Below are positions 6,293 through 6,793 of a DNA stretch of 6,793 bases, piece after piece. How positions within the stretch are numbered: the stretch's first letter is position 1; every line of letters begins with the position of its first letter. The notes beneath the pieces are model-generated. The model was not told the DNA's origin, ran no database searches, and worked only from the letters and a program-made list of their open reading frames with translations. The position numbers and the translations under genes were made by a program. This DNA is from Acidobacteriaceae bacterium (GTDB taxonomy: Bacteria > Acidobacteriota > Terriglobia > Terriglobales > Acidobacteriaceae), in contig JASHYS010000498.1 of the NCBI GenBank assembly GCA_030042915.1, positions 1-6,793 on the forward strand, given 5' to 3'.

Positions 6293-6793
6293 TCTGGTCG
6301 ATGGGCGTGGTGCTGCTCGTGGTGCTGGCTGCGGGCGCGATGGGGCCGCGCGCCGCTCGGGCACAACAGGGAACGATCGATTTAGGGCAGTCGGCAGTGG
6401 CGCTGACAGGACCATGGCGCTTCAGCCCCGGCGATTCGCCGGTTGTGAACGGAAAACTGGAGTGGGCGCAGCCCGATTTTGACGATTCGCACTGGGCGGC
6501 GATGGACCTCACGCCGCCGGCTGGATCGGTCGACGTACAGTTCGGCAACATCGCTTTCGTGCCGGGATGGACGCGGCGCGGGTATCCGCATCTGGTGCAG
6601 TACGCATGGTACCGGCTGCGCGTGCGGGTCCAGAATCACCGCGAGCCGGTGTGGCTTGAGATGCCAAACGACGTCGATGACGGGTACCAGATTTTTGCCA
6701 ATGGGCAGTACGTGGGCGAGTTGGGGCGCTTTGGGCCGCGAGGGGTCAGCCTGCATTACGGAGTGGCGATGGAGCTGCCGCTGCCGGCTCCGA
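6283..6793 (+). CDS. Third tandem receptor homologue, signal peptide and ectodomain only (runs off right edge)
   Basis: 170 codons are visible. A signal peptide (about 1-27, hydrophobic VVLLVVLAAGA, likely cut at ARA-QQ) is followed by a domain recognisably related to the ectodomains of the two preceding proteins and to GH2-type sugar-binding jelly rolls. It contains GPWRFSPGDSP, then WAQPDFDDSHW (compare WAAPNLDESAW), WYRLRVRV, VWLEMPNDVDDGYQIFANGQYVGELG and a following GPRG turn. It lacks the Cys pair shared by the first two paralogues, and its DNA is not near-identical to them beyond the first ten bases. By position and homology a membrane region and a SpoIIE phosphatase (or another output such as a histidine kinase) should follow outside the window, but this cannot be seen. 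ATG 6283 is fixed by the ribosome binding site and overlap shared with gene 2. Confidence 0.85.
   Translation, partial: MRRVWSMGVVLLVVLAAGAMGPRAARAQQGTIDLGQSAVALTGPWRFSPGDSPVVNGKLEWAQPDFDDSHWAAMDLTPPAGSVDVQFGNIAFVPGWTRRGYPHLVQYAWYRLRVRVQNHREPVWLEMPNDVDDGYQIFANGQYVGELGRFGPRGVSLHYGVAMELPLPAP

Noticed and set aside
5262..6551. Long minus-strand open frame (429 codons) opposite paralogue 2
   Set aside because: It is antisense to a gene with intact catalytic motifs and has no recognisable domain. Part of it recurs in the minus-strand frame at 3758-4624 only because direct repeat B is present twice.

Overview
The window is a GC-rich, gene-dense bacterial segment. It holds two divergent gene blocks separated by a 93 bp spacer. 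The gene content (HpnA and HpnG homologues, plus tandem membrane-bound SpoIIE/PP2C phosphatases with a carbohydrate-binding-like ectodomain) resembles soil Acidobacteriota such as the Terriglobales. That taxonomic call is an inference from protein flavour; no rRNA or other marker is present.

Left block, minus strand, read right to left: hpnA (2359-1370, hopanoid-associated sugar epimerase of the extended SDR family), then hpnG (about 1297-578, hopanoid-associated nucleoside-phosphorylase-like enzyme), then a zinc-dependent alcohol/polyol dehydrogenase (554 to beyond the left edge). Gaps of 72 and 23 bp suggest one transcription unit devoted to hopanoid side-chain chemistry. HpnG is the enzyme that turns adenosylhopane into a ribosylhopane precursor. 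The dehydrogenase is a reasonable candidate for a later redox step, but nothing in the sequence proves this.

Right block, plus strand: two complete paralogous genes (2453-4366 and 4359-6290) and the start of a third homologue (6283 to beyond the right edge). The two complete proteins have a signal peptide or N-terminal anchor, a beta-rich ectodomain resembling glycoside-hydrolase-2/7TMR-DISM sugar-binding modules, about seven membrane segments, a short helical linker and a cytoplasmic SpoIIE-type PP2C phosphatase with all expected metal-binding aspartates. The third is visible only through its signal peptide and ectodomain. They look like transmembrane sensors that control a phosphorylated anti-anti-sigma (STAS) protein, which is not in the window.

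The most unusual structure is in the right block. Both gene-gene junctions are the same: an 8-nt start/stop overlap with the Shine-Dalgarno sequence inside the last codons of the upstream gene. The junctions lie in a 179 bp direct repeat (4190-4368 and 6114-6292) with 7 mismatches, while the catalytic-domain sequence just upstream has diverged widely between the paralogues. A second direct repeat of 102 bp (2552-2653 and 4428-4529) covers the start of the ectodomain. This pattern suggests gene conversion or unequal crossing-over in a modular receptor array, where recombination between junction repeats would remove or add exactly one receptor and keep the next gene's translation signals. No RNA genes, CRISPR, insertion sequences or convincing terminators were seen, and there is no gene-free stretch over 300 bases.
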